This document shows, one piece after another, positions 34,905 through 64,000 of a stretch of DNA of 64,000 nt; the first letter of the stretch is position 1, and each line of letters opens with the position of its first letter. The stretch lies in the NCBI RefSeq assembly GCF_023053635.1, contig NC_086183.1, positions 29,833,501 to 29,897,500 on the forward strand, read 5' to 3'. A program made the translations under genes and the position numbers. Source of the stretch: Elgaria multicarinata webbii (Eukaryota; Chordata; Lepidosauria; Squamata; Anguidae). The notes under the pieces are model-generated. The model was not told where the DNA came from. It saw only the letters and a program-made list of their open reading frames with translations, and ran no database searches.

Positions 34905-36130
34905 TAGGGCTCTGCACCGACCCCCATGATCTGATCCGCACCCGATCTGCAAATAGCGGATTGGGCCCGCTCCGCCCTGCCTTGATCCGCCTAGGGTCCG
35001 CCCCACTCCACTGCGGAGCTCCAGCTCCGCAGCGGCGGGGGCGGTGCCAGGTAAGACCCACCTCCCACCTCCCCCCTTACCTGCGTCTGTCACGGTCTGG
35101 CATTTGTGGCCTGGTCTTCCGGTTTGAGCCTCAGGTGAAGCTGCTGCCAGAACTGAAAGGACTCAGGTAAGTCCCTGTCCCCTTACCTGGCTCCGCCGCC
35201 GTCACCGCATGGATTGCGGCAGCAGTGGCGCCAGGTAAGGCCCCCTCCCTTCTCCCCCTTACCTGTGTCCGTCGCGTTCCAGCAGCAGCTTCACCTGAGG
35301 CCGAGGACTCCTGTTTGAGTCCTCGGGCTCAGTTGAAGCAGCCGCCGGAAAGCGCAGACGCAGGTAAGACCCCCCCTCCCCCTTGCCCCCTTACCTGGCT
35401 TTGCCGCCGTCGCCGCATGGGCGGTGGTGGCAGCAGGGCCAGGTAAACCCCCCTCCCTACCCCTCCTTACCTGCATCCGTCCGTGGTCCCGCGACCGCTT
35501 CAACTGAGCCCGAGGACTCAAACAGGAAGACCAGGCCAGGTCTTCCTGTTTGAGTCCTCGGGCTCAGTTGAAGCAGCCGCTGGAGTGTGGACGGACGCAG
35601 GTAAGACCCCCCTCCCCCTTGCCCCCTTACCTGGCTCTGCCGCTGTTGTTGCATAGGCGGCGGCGGCAGCAGGGCCAGGTAAACCCCCCTCCCTACCCCC
35701 CCCTTACCTGCATCCGTCCGTGGTCCCGCGACCGCTTCAACTGAGCCCGAGGACTCAAACAGGAAGACCAAGCTGGGTCTTCCTGGTTGAGTTCCCGGAC
35801 TCAGTTGAAGCCGCTGCCAGACCGTGGACGGATGCAGGTAAGACCCCCCTCCCTCCTCCCCCTTACCTGCGTCCGTCCTGGCCCGTCGCCAGCTTCACTA
35901 TTGCCCGCGGCTCAACCAGGAACTGTAGGCCCTGCTTGCGGCCTACAGTTCCGGGTCGGGCCGCGGGCTCTAGTGAATCCGGCGACGGGCTGCGATGGAC
36001 CAGGTAAGACCCCCCTGCCCCCTTACCTGGCTCTGCCACCATCACCGCATGGGTGGTGGCGGCAGCAGCAGGACCAAGTAAACTCCCCCCCCCCCTTACG
36101 TTTTTTGCGGAGCTCCGGATCGAGGCAAAG
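34905..36130. repeat. GC-rich tandem array with inverted CAGGTAAG/CTTACCTG motifs, in a hAT-like element
   Basis: Left end AGGGCTCTGCACCGACCCCC resembles the ends of the hAT element at 54114-57290. Inside, CAGGTAA (about 9 times) and TTACCTG (about 9 times) face each other across C-rich linkers. Units recur every roughly 237 bp (for example 35362, 35599, 35836). Linkers alternate between a palindrome around GAGGACTCAAACAGGAAGAC and a (GGC)-rich hairpin. Confidence 0.7.
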
Positions 36131-36132
36131 GA

Positions 36133-36240
36133 TCAGTTGCATTAACAGTTGCATAGAAAAGGGAATTTCAGCAGGTGTCATTTGTATATATGGAGAACCT
36201 GGTGAAATTCCCTCTTTATCACACCAGTTAAAGTGCAGGG
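36133..36240 (+). mobile_element. hAT MITE fragment (TAGGGTGACCATA family)
   Basis: GCATAGAAAAGGGAATTTCA and GAAATTCCCTCTTTATCACA match the interior of the complete copy at 59900-60200. Confidence 0.55.
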
Positions 36241-36707
36241 ATGCTCTTGCTTTTAAGGGTGGAATAGACCGTTTGAGTGGTCCCTCATCTAGCCCACCCC
36301 TATCCAGGCCAGCCTCCCTGCAGCACTGGAAACAGCCAATCCAAATAAGTGGCTTCATTGCTCTAGCCTGTACTAACCAAAGCTTCTAGACCATCTTCAG
36401 TAGTAGCTCCGTATAGAACACATTGAAATAATCCAGGCGGAGTACATGGAGAACTGCACCCCCTTTGAGCTTCTTGGAAGAGAGGTGGTACATATATGTC
36501 AGTAAACAAATTAGAGGGTGCGATGAAAGAGATGGGGATGGCAAGAAAAGAGGGGAAGGACCCAGAGAGCTTAGAGTGAAATTGGGAGGGGTGATGAAGG
36601 GAGGGAGAGAAATAGGGCAGGTATTATCTGGACCCCTTTGATTTAGAGGTGTGTCCTGGGGCATTTCCTGCCTCAAGCTTTGCTTCTTCGCTCCAGTGCC
36701 ACACGAA

Positions 36708-43635
<6,928 letters not shown>

Positions 43636-43819
43636 GCTGGTGCCCAGGAATATTTCCAGCACCTTTGCATGGGTGGGGTGAAGAGGATCTGAGTTCTCTT
43701 GGTCTGTTAACACTTAATCAAAACTAAAAGTGAGGGTTACATTGTGTGTATGGGGAATAACGGGTGAACGCATGCAGGCTAGCCTAAGCCTACGTATGTA
43801 GAGCAATGGGGCGAGAAGG

Positions 43820-43820
<1 letters not shown>

Positions 43821-43867
<47 letters not shown>
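43821..43867 (+). repeat. (AAT)n microsatellite, copy A 3' UTR
   Basis: About 15 units; counterpart in copy B at 62479-62538. Confidence 0.95.

Positions 43868-43868
<1 letters not shown>
43863..43868 (+). terminator. Candidate poly(A) signal of BCKDHA copy A
   Basis: AATAAA at the end of an (AAT)n tract, about 230 bp after the stop. The same arrangement is kept in copy B. It may be used, but it is also a by-product of the microsatellite. Confidence 0.4.
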
Positions 43869-44299
43869 GCATTATAAGCATTTTCCTCTCATGTTATCTC
43901 CTACTTGACCAGTGACTTTCTAGAGTGGGGTGTCCCACTTCGGACGCATTCAGGAAAAAAAGCAGGGCATTTTGCACATGTTCAGGGATGCCTGTCATTG
44001 CTTTAGAGGCATTAGGGTTTCTGCCCTGGATTGAAACCAGTTCTGGGACAAACCCCAGTGACTTTTGTTTGAATGATTAGATACTGACTATGGAGCAAAG
44101 TTGCCTTTTTCTTCTCATCTCACCCCTGACACTAGATACGATGTGCATATTCCACAATTGCAATGCACAACATGGAAATAGGTGTTGCATTCTGGAAATT
44201 CTAGAGGGAATTCCTTAAATGTTTGAATTGAGGACAACTATCCTAGTTTGCTTGTTCTTTGTGAACTGTTTATTGCCTTACAACTGTTGTATGGCAGAG

Positions 44300-44718
44300 C
44301 TCTTGGAAGAAAGCCCTATGAGGAGAGACTGAAAGAACTGGGCATGTTTAGCCTGGAGAAGAGAAGATTGAGGGGACACAATATAGCACTCTTCAAATAC
44401 TTGAAAGGTTGTCACACAGAGGAGGGCCAGGACCTTTTCTCGATCATCAGTGCAGGGCATGGAATAATAGGCTCAAGTTACAGGAAGCCAGATTCCGGAT
44501 GGACAACAGGAAAAAAATCCTAACTGTTAGAGCAGTACGACAATGGAACCAGTTACCTAGGGAGGTTGTGGGCTCTCCCACCCTAGAGGCATTCAAGAAG
44601 CAGCTGGACAGCCATATGACAGAGATGCATTAGGGTGGATTCCTGCATTGAGCAGGGGGTTGGACTCGATGGCCTGAGAGGCCTCCTCCAATGCTACTAT
44701 GCTTCTATGCTTCTACTT
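44300..44718 (+). mobile_element. CR1 LINE 3' end, shared with copy B
   Basis: [20 protein letters not shown] and the 3' UTR; the copy at 63010-63426 sits at the same place in unit B, so it predates the duplication. Confidence 0.85.
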
Positions 44719-45835
44719 CTTGAAAGGACATAAGCCGACATACCCAATCCGCTTTGCTCCCCACCTACCAGCATGCCTGTTTCCCTCCTCCTCAAGATCG
44801 CCTTTATGACCTTGGTTCTCTCCACACCAGCTGTGAGGAAGATGCTGTCTCTGACCTTCGATCCAGGAATCCGTACTAACTTGTGCCCCCCTCCTTGCTC
44901 TGTCAAAACGAACATTTTGCATACCAACTCCAGCATTATGAAAAAGTTCAGAGCCTATATTAATCTCTCCATTCTGACCTGATTGAGCAACCAGGACCAT
45001 GGACAGGGCACGAGTTACGACTGAAGATGAAGCAGCTCTCACTCCTACCCCCTGGGTGCTGCGAAGAAGTAGCTTCCTTTAACTCAAATTGGCACTTTGG
45101 GGTCTGTTGCTCGGCCCTCCAAACAGGAAATTATAACACCCCCCCCTCTCCTCTTCGCTGCTAGAAAAGTGTTAGAAAAGTGCTGTTAGAAAAGTGCCCA
45201 GCTCTGAACCAGAGTTGTGAAGAAGCCAAGAAATTCCTAGATAAGCAAAATCAAGTGAATGTTCTCTTAAAGAACAGCGAATACCTATCTCTTTGTGTTG
45301 ATGCTTGCCAAAGGAACAGGCCATGTATTCTCTTTTCAGCTAGAAATTTCCTGTTAGATGGTGTCTACGTATGTAGCACCAGAAAAGATAATACAGAAAC
45401 ACCTAGCTATCTCCCTTGCGAGGTAGGCACATGCTTTGGGAGCAATTAGCTCCAGTGCCTCTTTATTCTGCGGAATAAACGTTGTTTGACCCATACTTCC
45501 ATCTCTTCTCCTCCTTGTGTGCTGAATTGGACTTGGTACACCAGGAAACAAGCAATTTTTGCAACAATTCTGGTGAAGCCAGCCAGGAGACCTGTGTGAC
45601 CCGGGAACTGTTAGCGACGTGGGATCAACAGCGTAGTGGAACAGCTGCTGGACTGACTTTGGGATCCGCCACCACGCTTTGATCCAGAATTAATTAAGTT
45701 TTGCAACAAGGAATAGATAACTTTTGGTGTCAGCTGGCTGACTGGGTGAACTTGAGATTCTAAAGTGATTTCTGCTGTACATGTGAAAGTGACGGGAGAT
45801 GAGCATTGGGATCAGTTTCCTTATCAGTTTTCAAC

Positions 45836-46268
45836 CAGGATGATCAGGGGTCTGGAAACAAAGCCCTATGAAGAGAGACAGAAAGAACTGTGCGTGTTTA
45901 GCCTGGAGAAGAGGAGATTGAGGGGAGACATGATAGCACTCTTCAAATACTTGAAAGGTGGTCACACAGAGGAGGGCCAGGATCTCTTCTCGATCCTCCC
46001 AGAGTGCAGGACACAGAATAACGGGCTCAAGTTACAGGAAGCCAGATTCCAGCTGGACATCAGGAAAAACTTCCTGACTGTTAGAGCAGTGCGACAATGG
46101 AACCAGTTACCTAGGAAGGTGGTGGGCTCTCCCACACTGGAGTCATTCAAGAGGCAGCTGGACAACCATCTGTCAGGGATGCTTTAGGGTGGATTCCTGC
46201 ATTGAGCAGGGGGTTGGACTCGATGGCCTTGTAGGCCCCTTCCAACTCTGCTATTCTATGATTCTATA
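45836..46268 (+). mobile_element. CR1 LINE 3' end inserted in the ERV
   Basis: [60 protein letters not shown]; tail ATTCTATGATTCTAT. It is younger than the ERV. Confidence 0.85.
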
Positions 46269-47153
46269 ATTTCCAACCTGGTGACTGGGTGCTGATCCGG
46301 TCCTGGAAGGACGTGCCATTGGAGGAAAAGTCGAAAAGTCTGTTCCAGGTGCTCCTGACTACACACGTAGCTGTAAGGGCAGTAAGTGGATCCACCACAC
46401 ATGAGTCAAAAAGGCATCGCCGAAGGACCAGGTCGATACGCCAGCAAGGGGGAGGAACTTAGACTGTACAACAAGAGGATACAAGACTGAAGCTATTGTT
46501 CAAAAACCCATGTAGCTAAATCTTTGTTCAAACATGTATGGGGCCATTGTATTCCTGGTCCTGGTGGAGAGAAAGGAACAAGGAAAAGGCGGAAAAAATG
46601 ACACACTTGAAACATTATGAAATTTCCATAGAAGCCTTGACGACATCATAGTTTAGTAACTTGTCCTGAATTGCAAGAAAAGTCTAAGAATAATACTTGC
46701 TATTTTCTGCTTTTGTATCTGCGCCTGTTGCTATTAGCAATGCATGCCTTCCTTCCTTGATCGCCTTGCTAAATAGGCAAAGATATGTAATATAAAGTGA
46801 AGAAAGCCTTTTCTTTCATTTTTTATATTGAGTGGGGAATTGTTAGAAAAGTGCCCAGCTCTGAACTAGAGCTGCGAAGAAGCCAAGAAATTCCTAGATA
46901 AGCAAAATCAAGTGAATGTTCTCTTAAAGAACAGTGAGTACCTATCTCTTTGTGTGGATTATTGCCAAAAGAACAGGCCATGTATTCTCTTTTCAGCAAG
47001 AAATTTCCTGTTAGATGGCGTCTACGTATGTAACACCAGAGAAGATAGTGTATAAAACCTAGCTACCTCCCTTGCGAGGTGGGCACATGCTTTGGGAGCA
47101 ATTAGCTCCAGTGCCTCTTTATTCTGCAGAATAAATGTTGTTTGATCCATACT

Positions 47154-47483
47154 TAGGGTGACCATATTTTGGAAACCAAAAAGGAGGACAACATGGTCGC
47201 CCCAAGGGGGCGTGTCCAGTACCAAGGGGGCGTGCCCACCCGAAAATAGCCTTGTTCACATGTCTGATTTTACAGCACACATTTAAGACAAATCTGTTCT
47301 ACATAACATCTTAATGTTAAAATCACTGAATTAAAGAACAAGTGAGAGATTTAATGTATCTGAAATTAACTTCACTCACTCCTACTTTTGTAGGTTTTGC
47401 TGTACTTTGAAGCTTTTGCGCTCCCGGATTTGCCATCAAAAACCCGGACATATCCGGGCAAATCCGGTCATATGGTCACCCTA
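47154..47483 (+). mobile_element. hAT-type MITE inserted in the 3' LTR
   Basis: Inverted ends TAGGGTGACCATAT and ATATGGTCACCCTA, 330 bp. Absent from the 5' LTR, whose sequence runs straight across this point. Confidence 0.75.
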
Positions 47484-47547
47484 CTCCTCTCCTCCTTGTG
47501 TGCTGAACTGGACTTGGTACACCAGGGAACGAGCAATATTTGCAACA

Positions 47548-48879
47548 CAAATAGATTACTTGGACACTTGTTTCTCAGTGGTCAGATCAGAAAGAATGAG
47601 AAGGGCCAGTGTCCATGCTTCCCTTCAGTCAATGCCTCTGTAAAAACATCCAACTGGCTGGGGGCCAGTTGAGGGACGGTCTCCCCCCCTCCCTTCCCAG
47701 CACTTTACACCTGGATGGGGGAAGAGCCAGTGTCCACGATTTCTCTCTCAACAGACTCTTCCATCCGTCTGCCAGCCTCTTCTCCAACGAACAGAGAGTG
47801 GGCAAAATCTCTCTCCGTTTTGGCCCATTTTCAACGGACTTCTCCAAAAGAAAATAGATTTCTTGACAGAGTCCATTTGCATGATTCACAAGTATAGAAA
47901 AAGGGAGGGGGTGAAGGATAAGTGATGCAATTGCTCTGAAAAGGAGCACAGACGGGAGCCGGGCCGATAACTCCCACTTGTCAATGCCACCCTCACCCAA
48001 CTCAACTCGCTGTCCCTGACCTCTTAACTGTCCCCATCCTCCTCCTAACTGAGTTTTCCCAATGGCCACTAACTCCACGCAACATTCCCTTCTGATTTCA
48101 GCTGTCAATCATTCTTCCACAGTCTTCTTACTCGCCCCTGTCAAACAATCATCTGAGTTTGATGTGCCACGACAACAAACATGATTATACAAGAGGATCG
48201 CCCTTAAGAAACCCTCAAGCAAACATATTTAAACAACACGCATAGCGATAGATGTGAACAGAGACTTCTCACCTTCTCGCATGCATAAGGTCAAGAGTCA
48301 CAGTCCAGTGTCTGTTTCGTCCTTTCCATAACCGTCCTCCTGGATCAAAAGGAACATTTGGTACGCCAGCTCCTGTATTAGTTGACAGCCCAGAGTGTAA
48401 GGGCATGTTCGCACGACATGGGTGACAAGCTATGCACAGCCAGTCATTTTGAGAACAACTGACAAGGTGGTCAGGGTGGCCGACAGACGGCTGGGCCCTC
48501 CGCCCACAGTGCAGGGCTTGCTTCCTCCAGCCTGCGCCACCTGGCATCCCAGGAGACTTGGCGGCAGATTCTGTCCTGTCTGCTACCAAATCCCATGACC
48601 CCGCTCCGATTGTGATTGTGGTTGGAGCCCTTTAACAAATAAATAAATCCCCAGCCCCATTTTTGTACAAAGATGGGGCTGTGTACACTTTCCTGTGCTC
48701 TGGGGATGTGTGCTAATGTCCTCCTGATATATATTTTAAATTCTTTTCTCTTCATTTTTTCTCTCTTCAGTTTATTGCTGTTTCACATTTTGCGCAACAG
48801 CAGGTTAATGAAGAATACTTGCTTGCCTGGACTGGAGCCATGGAGGTGGGGGAAACATTTAAGATTATCCACTTCCCAC
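47548..48879. other. Spacer between the BCKDHA units, unassigned
   Basis: No homology to the other spacer sides. No exon recognised. Reverse-strand open frame at 47629-48108 has no known domain. Confidence 0.45.
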
Positions 48880-48973
48880 AGGGATGCCCTTGTTTTTAAG
48901 GGTGGAATAGACCCTTTGAGTGGTCTCTCATCTAGCCCACCCCTACCCAGGCCAGCCTCCCTGCAGCACTGGA

Positions 48974-48974
<1 letters not shown>

Positions 48975-49016
<42 letters not shown>

Positions 49017-49295
49017 CGTATTTCTTCAATTCTAAGACGCACTTTTCCCCCCATATAAACATCTCTAAAAACAGGGTGCATCTTAGAATCATGGGTGCGT
49101 TTATTATTTCTTAGAATCAAAGCTTTTTTTCTGTTGGTGGTGCTGAAATTAGTGTGCGTCTTACAATCGATGGTGATTTAGAATCGAAGAAATACAGTAA
49201 TAATAATAATAAATTTATTTCTTACCCGCCTCTCCATTTTGATCGAGGCGGGAAATAACAATAAACGATAAAATACATAAAACGGAGTAATATGT
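48975..49295 (+). mobile_element. Insertion in copy B promoter region: (TAA)n, Tc1/mariner MITE, LINE tail
   Basis: TAA repeats 48975-49014. MITE 49016-49198 with TACCGTATTTCTTCAATTC and TCGAAGAAATACAGTA. Then a minus-strand LINE tail (AAATTTATTTCTTACCCGCC). Copy A runs uninterrupted from CAGCACTGG to AAACAGCCAATCC. Confidence 0.75.
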
Positions 49296-49730
49296 TGGAA
49301 ACAGCCAATCCAAATAAGCAGCTTCATCGCTCTAGCCTGTACTAAGCAAAGCTTCTAGACCATCTTCAGAAGTAGCTCCGCATTGCAACAATCCAGGCGG
49401 GGTACAAGGAGAACTGCATCCCTCTTTGAGCTTCTTGGAAGAGAGGTGGTACATAAGTAGGTAGACAGTTGTATAGAATGTTGATGGGTATGCTGTATAC
49501 CTACTTTTGGGCAACTTTGTATGTCAGTAAACAAATTAGAGGGTGGGATGAAAGAAATGGGGATGGCAAGAAAAGAGGGGAAGAACCCAGAGAGCTCAGA
49601 GTGAAACTGGGGTGGGGAGGGAGAGAAATAGGGCAGGTATCATCTGGACACCCCACCCCTTTGATTTAGAGGTGTGTCCTGGGGCATTTCCTGCCTCAAG
49701 CTTTGCCTCTTCGCTCCAGTGCTACACGAA

Positions 49731-61680
<11,950 letters not shown>

Positions 61681-61696
61681 GCTGGTGCCAGGAGTA

Positions 61697-62308
61697 GGTC
61701 CTTGCCTTTCCCCCTTTCCAAATAATTAGCGTCTGTAGGAGAAACTCTGGGTCAAACTCTTCTGTGTAGAAAACGTGATTTCCTGTCCATTGCGATCACT
61801 GCCTTGTTACTATGGTGATGGTGTGAAAAAGACAGATCAGTTGCTAAGCGGTCTCCACTGGGGAAGTTCTTCCTAAGGACTTGGAAGGTACAGGTGTGGT
61901 GGATGAGTGGGAGACTACAGCTTGCGTCCTCTCCGAGGAAAAAATCCAGTCCACTCTTGGAAAGTGTCTCTTGGAAGAGACCTGACAAATTATCCCTTTT
62001 AGGGGAGTGCATGTCAACCTGAAACTTGTCTCTAGTGAACGCATCAAAACATTATGAGGGCAATGGGGCAATCTATGGGAGACAGACCGGGCTGGGGGAG
62101 GGAATAGGATAAAGGGATAAAAGGTAAAATGTAAAAGCAAAACATGATGTTTTTCTAGGGGATTTCCTTGGGATTTGAGGGCTTTCAGCTGCTGGGGAAA
62201 TGTCTGCATTGCCTGACTTTAGTAGTGAATTAAATTGGTCCCAAGAGCAAAGAAGAATATCTTCACAGGGCTTTTGGCTAAGCCCTTTTCCTGATCAAAG
62301 GGCATGTA
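61697..62308. other. Copy B 3' flank segment absent from copy A
   Basis: Starts after GAGCTGGTGCCAGGA; homology with A resumes at TATTTCCAGCACCTTTGCAT. No repeat hallmark or TSD seen, so deletion in A is as likely as insertion in B. Confidence 0.5.
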
Positions 62309-62478
62309 TTTCCAGCACCTTTGCATGGGTGGGGTGTGGGTGATCCGAGTTCTCTTGGTCTGTTAACACTTAATCAAAACTAAAAGTGAGGGTTACATTA
62401 TTTCTAGGGGAAATAATGCGTGAACGGATGCAGGCTAGCCTAAGCCTACATATGTATGACAATGGGGCAAGAAGGGAA

Positions 62479-62487
62479 AATAATAAT

Positions 62488-62538
<51 letters not shown>
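62479..62538 (+). repeat. (AAT)n microsatellite, copy B
   Basis: About 20 units, same site as in copy A. Confidence 0.95.

Positions 62539-62539
<1 letters not shown>
62534..62539 (+). terminator. Candidate poly(A) signal of BCKDHA copy B
   Basis: AATAAA at the end of an (AAT)n tract, in the same context as copy A. It is 850 bp after the stop because of about 610 bp absent from copy A. Confidence 0.35.
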
Positions 62540-63009
62540 GCATTATAAGCATTTTCCTCTCATGTTATCTCCTACTTGACCAGTGACTTTCTAGAGTGGG
62601 GTGTCCCACTTCTTTGGCTGTGAAAGTTCTATTCCCAGAATGTGTGGATGCTGGATACATTCAGGGAAAAAAGCAGGGCACTTTGCACATGTTCAGGGAT
62701 GCCTGTCATTGCTTCAGAGGCATTAGGGTTTCTGCCCTGGATTGAAACCAGTTCTGGGACAAACCCCAGTGACTTTTGTTTGAATGGTTAGATACTGACT
62801 ATGGAGCAAAGCTGCCTTTTTCTTCTCATCTCACCCCTGACACTAGATACGATGTGCATATTCCACAATTGCAATGCACAACATGGAAATAGGTATTGCA
62901 TTCTGGAAATTCTAGGGGGAATTCCTTAAACGTTTGAATTGAGGACAACTATCCTAGTTTGCTTGTTCTTGTGAACTGTTTATTGCCTTACAGCTGTTGT
63001 ATGGGAGAA

Positions 63010-63426
63010 CTCTTGGAAGAAAGCCCTATTAAGAGAGACTGAAAGAACTGGGCATGTTTAGCCAGGAGAAGAGAAGATTGAGGGGAGACAAGACAGCACT
63101 CTTCAAATACTTGAAAAGTTGTCACACAGAGGAGGGCCAGGAACTCTTCTTGATCCTCCCAGAGTGCTGGACATGGAGTAATACGCTCAAGTGACAGGAA
63201 GCCAGATTCTGGATGGACAGCAGGAAAAACTTCCTAACTGTTAGAGCAGTATGACAATGGAACCAGTTACCTGGGGAGGTTGTGGGCTCTCCCACACTAG
63301 AGGCATTCAAGAGGCATCTGGACAGCCATCTGATGCTTTAAGGTGGATTCCTGCATTAAGCAGGGGGCTGGACTCGATGGCCTTGTAGGCCCCTTCCAAC
63401 TCTACGATTCTATGATTCTATGATTC
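63010..63426 (+). mobile_element. CR1 LINE 3' end, shared with copy A
   Basis: Counterpart of 44300-44718. Tail CTACGATTCTATGATTCTATG. Homology between the two units ends here. Confidence 0.85.
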
Positions 63427-64000
63427 CTTGTAGATGTGCCTTCTCAACTGGAACCTGAATCTGCCCAGTTAATCTTATATGTCATCACACCTACTTCCAC
63501 TGCCGAAAGGACAAATTACTTTTCCATTTTTAATTTTAATACTGAAAACAACTTGCCTGTCCACCACACCATAGTTAGGTACCACAGTGCAAAAGAGCCC
63601 AATGCTACATTCCAGGAACAGCTGAAAAGATACATGCACAAATACACTCCAAAGAGCAGCAGTAAGTAAATGCAAATCATTGCAGCCAATACACGCATCT
63701 GAGACAGGTTTTATTTTCTTTGTAGCTCATTCCGATGGGCGGGGGGGGGGGGGGCGGCAGAGAGACCTTCCCCCCTATTTAAATAGGTCACACTGAAAGA
63801 TCTGAATCCTCTTCAAGTATCTGTGTAAGATGCGTCCGAGAAGAAAGAAACAGCCAGCAATTCAGGAGTGCACCTATTTCTTTATTTTTTTATAATTGCT
63901 AGTGTACACTGTACTTAAGGAATATTTAAATACTACCATGGTTGGTCCTTAAAGCTTGTTTCCTTGACTCGTATGTTTACCCGGGGATGGCTGCATTGGC
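63427..64000. other. Right flank, unassigned
   Basis: Contains a long G run near 63741-63755 with G-quadruplex potential. A 77-residue open frame at 63436-63669 has no recognised homology. Confidence 0.4.

Larger units (their letters stand above)
34430..36707. promoter_or_regulatory. Divergent intergenic region EXOSC5 / BCKDHA copy A
   Basis: 2.3 kb between the two start codons on opposite strands. It should hold both promoters. It contains two (CA)n tracts, a GC-rich repeat array and a MITE fragment. No TATA box is placed well for either gene. The 470 bp before the BCKDHA A start are duplicated before copy B. Confidence 0.55.
45184..47547 (+). mobile_element. Broken gammaretrovirus-like ERV fossil with both LTRs
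   Basis: 5' LTR 45184-45566 and 3' LTR 46841-47547 (about 376 bp without an inserted MITE), both starting TGTTAGAAAAGTGCCC and ending CA. A candidate primer-binding site starts at 45571 and a purine-rich tract precedes the 3' LTR. Only about 0.85 kb of internal sequence is left besides a CR1 insertion; near 46275-46380 it recalls the C-terminal part of a gammaretroviral integrase. Heavily deleted; the LTR pair differs by several percent by eye, so not young. Confidence 0.75.

Noticed and set aside
47629-48108. 159-residue minus-strand open frame in the spacer
   Set aside because: No conserved motif; single occurrence; composition is that of random open sequence.
63436-63669. 77-residue open frame at the right edge
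   Set aside because: No recognised homology and no second copy after unit A; could be chance.

Overview
This window looks like nuclear DNA from a squamate reptile (most likely a lizard). It has spliced vertebrate genes with GT-AG introns, many CR1 LINE tails ending in ATTCTATG repeats, several L2-clade LINE 3' ends, tRNA-derived SINEs of the type known from squamates, hAT and Tc1/mariner MITEs, and decayed LTR elements. The species call is inference from repeat content.

Two host loci fill the window. EXOSC5 (exosome subunit RRP46) lies on the minus strand from 34429 to 1814. It has six coding exons encoding 223 residues, with introns of 2.5 to 13.4 kb full of transposon debris. Head-to-head with it on the plus strand is BCKDHA (E1-alpha subunit of the mitochondrial branched-chain alpha-keto acid dehydrogenase). 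BCKDHA is present as two tandem copies: copy A (36708-43635, 443 residues) and copy B (49731-61680, 447 residues). I could join all nine exons of each copy by hand with consensus splice sites. The exon lengths match my recollection of human BCKDHA, except exon 1 (114 against 108 nt) and exon 8 of copy A (160 against 172 nt). EXOSC5 next to BCKDHA, divergently transcribed, is also the human arrangement.

The main discovery concerns the two BCKDHA copies. Their introns are nearly identical, but parts of exons 4, 5, 6 and 8 differ strongly, mostly by amino-acid-changing substitutions. Both copies lack the serine that BCKDH kinase phosphorylates to switch the enzyme off (Ser292 of the mature human protein): Ile in copy A, Val in copy B. 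Copy A has also lost four residues of the phosphorylation loop. Copy B carries a truncated extra exon 5, and the exon 5 of copy A looks like a hybrid of the two.

Because the copies are recent, many insertions are present in one and absent at the matching site of the other. Examples in copy B are a 3.2-kb hAT element, a SINE with a 12-bp target duplication, and an LTR carrying a MITE. This gives a relative history of the locus. The EXOSC5-BCKDHA intergenic interval holds a GC-rich array of about 237-bp units containing paired CAGGTAAG/CTTACCTG motifs. Between the copies (45.2-47.5 kb) sits a broken gammaretrovirus-like fossil.
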